A stretch of DNA of 64,000 bases from Novosphingobium sp. FSW06-99. Lineage in GTDB: Bacteria; Pseudomonadota; Alphaproteobacteria; Sphingomonadales; Sphingomonadaceae. Positions 63,283 through 64,000 of this stretch are shown piece after piece. Positions within the stretch are counted from its first letter, which is position 1. Each line of letters starts with the position of its first letter. The notes under the pieces are model-generated. The model was not told the origin of the DNA, searched no databases, and saw only the letters and a program-made list of their open reading frames with translations. Made by a program: the position numbers and the translations under genes. The stretch covers positions 261,432 to 325,431 of the forward strand of contig NZ_KQ954256.1 of the NCBI RefSeq assembly GCF_001519065.1. Direction: 5' to 3'.

Positions 63283-64000
63283 ATGGCCAACATGGTGACC
63301 ATCCGCGAAGCAGACCTGATCGACAGTGTCGCCGACGCGTTGCAGTACATCAGCTATTTCCACCCGATGGACTATATCCGCGCCCTGGGTCAGGCCTATG
63401 AGGCCGAACAGGGCCCCGCCGCGCGCGATGCCATCGCGCAGATCCTGACCAACAGCCGGATGTGCGCCGAAGGCCACCGCCCGATCTGCCAGGACACCGG
63501 CATCGTCAACGTGTTCATCAAATGGGGGCAGAACTGCCGGCTGGAAAGCGACCAGAGCCTGCAGGACGTCGTCGATGAAGGCGTGCGCCGCGCCTATCTC
63601 AACCCCGACAACACGCTGCGCGCCTCGGTGCTGGCCGACCCGGCGTTCACCCGCCGCAACACCCGCGACAACACGCCGTGCGTGCTCCATGTCGAAATGG
63701 TCAAGGGCAGCAAAATCAGCGTCGATGTGGCGGCCAAGGGCGGCGGCAGCGAGAACAAGTCGAAGTTCAAGATGATGAACCCCAGCGATTCAATCGTCGA
63801 CTGGGTGGTCGAAATGCTGCCGCAGATGGGCGCAGGCTGGTGCCCGCCGGGCATGCTGGGCATCGGCATCGGCGGCACTGCCGAACATTGCGTGCTGCTG
63901 GCCAAGCAGGCACTGATGGAACCGATCGACATGGCGCAGTTGAAGGCGCGCGGGCCGCAGACCGATATCGAGCGGCTGCGCATCGAGATCTTCGACAAAG
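63283..64000 (+). CDS. Fumarate hydratase class I (partial)
   Basis: The first 239 residues; the gene runs off the window end. It starts MANMVTIREADLIDSVADAL (an in-frame ATG three codons later is an alternative). Class I iron–sulfur fumarase features: RPICQDTGIVNVFIKWG with a cluster Cys, and GAGWCPPGMLGIGIGGTAEH. It hydrates fumarate to malate in the TCA cycle using a [4Fe-4S] cluster. 163 bases separate it from the divergent pcm-like gene. Confidence 0.93.
   Translation, partial: MANMVTIREADLIDSVADALQYISYFHPMDYIRALGQAYEAEQGPAARDAIAQILTNSRMCAEGHRPICQDTGIVNVFIKWGQNCRLESDQSLQDVVDEGVRRAYLNPDNTLRASVLADPAFTRRNTRDNTPCVLHVEMVKGSKISVDVAAKGGGSENKSKFKMMNPSDSIVDWVVEMLPQMGAGWCPPGMLGIGIGGTAEHCVLLAKQALMEPIDMAQLKARGPQTDIERLRIEIFDK

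Overview
This window is GC-rich, densely coding bacterial chromosome. It carries a PopZ-type pole organiser, the mutM–ubiE–ubiB–coaBC–dut neighbourhood, a Tim44-like gene beside secB and a hisC–tyrA pair like that of Zymomonas. Together these suggest an alphaproteobacterium, most likely Sphingomonadales (Novosphingobium/Sphingopyxis-like). The placement is inference. There is no prophage, insertion sequence, CRISPR array or large island; nearly everything is core metabolism.

Layout. 0–9 kb: end of an acyl-CoA synthetase, glnD, an AlgH-family gene, gltX, a small gene behind two Fur-like operators, a secreted M28 peptidase and nadE. 9–18 kb: prs, a branched palindrome, an AraC regulator, a hisN-like phosphatase, a candidate SAM riboswitch before metA, then rpmI–rplT–pheS–pheT. 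18–26 kb: sugar epimerase, prfC, an alpha/beta hydrolase, glnK–amtB behind a sigma-54 promoter, hisC–tyrA. 26–32 kb (mostly minus strand): ftsE–ftsX–ydcF–plsC, a zinc-ribbon protein, tRNA-Leu(GAG), a GT-C-like membrane protein and an orphan Flp pilin. 32–39 kb: mutM, a second branched palindrome, ubiE–ubiB, two accessory genes, coaBC–dut. 39–50 kb: a DUF4136 lipoprotein, trpS, murJ, secB, timA–mltA–smr, dapE–gst and a GGDEF/EAL protein. 50–53 kb: engB, yidC, yidD, rnpA, rpmH. 53–64 kb: secreted methyltransferase, universal stress protein, HAD hydrolase, LysR plus scoAB, GST, DUF983, an acyltransferase, ferredoxin, popZ, tolC, a pcm-like gene and the start of a class I fumarase.

Working together: GlnD modifies PII proteins such as the GlnK encoded here (Tyr51 is present), and GlnK controls AmtB, so the window holds much of the nitrogen-sensing circuit. 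YidC, YidD, RnpA, L34 and EngB form the usual membrane-insertion and ribosome cluster. MurJ, FtsEX, MltA, DapE and a YdcF protein serve the envelope.

The least ordinary content is non-coding. Two intergenic spaces (10037–10243 and 33225–33492) are almost wholly occupied by long nested palindromes. Each has a long stem enclosing several hairpin arms, and the two share a plan but no obvious sequence.
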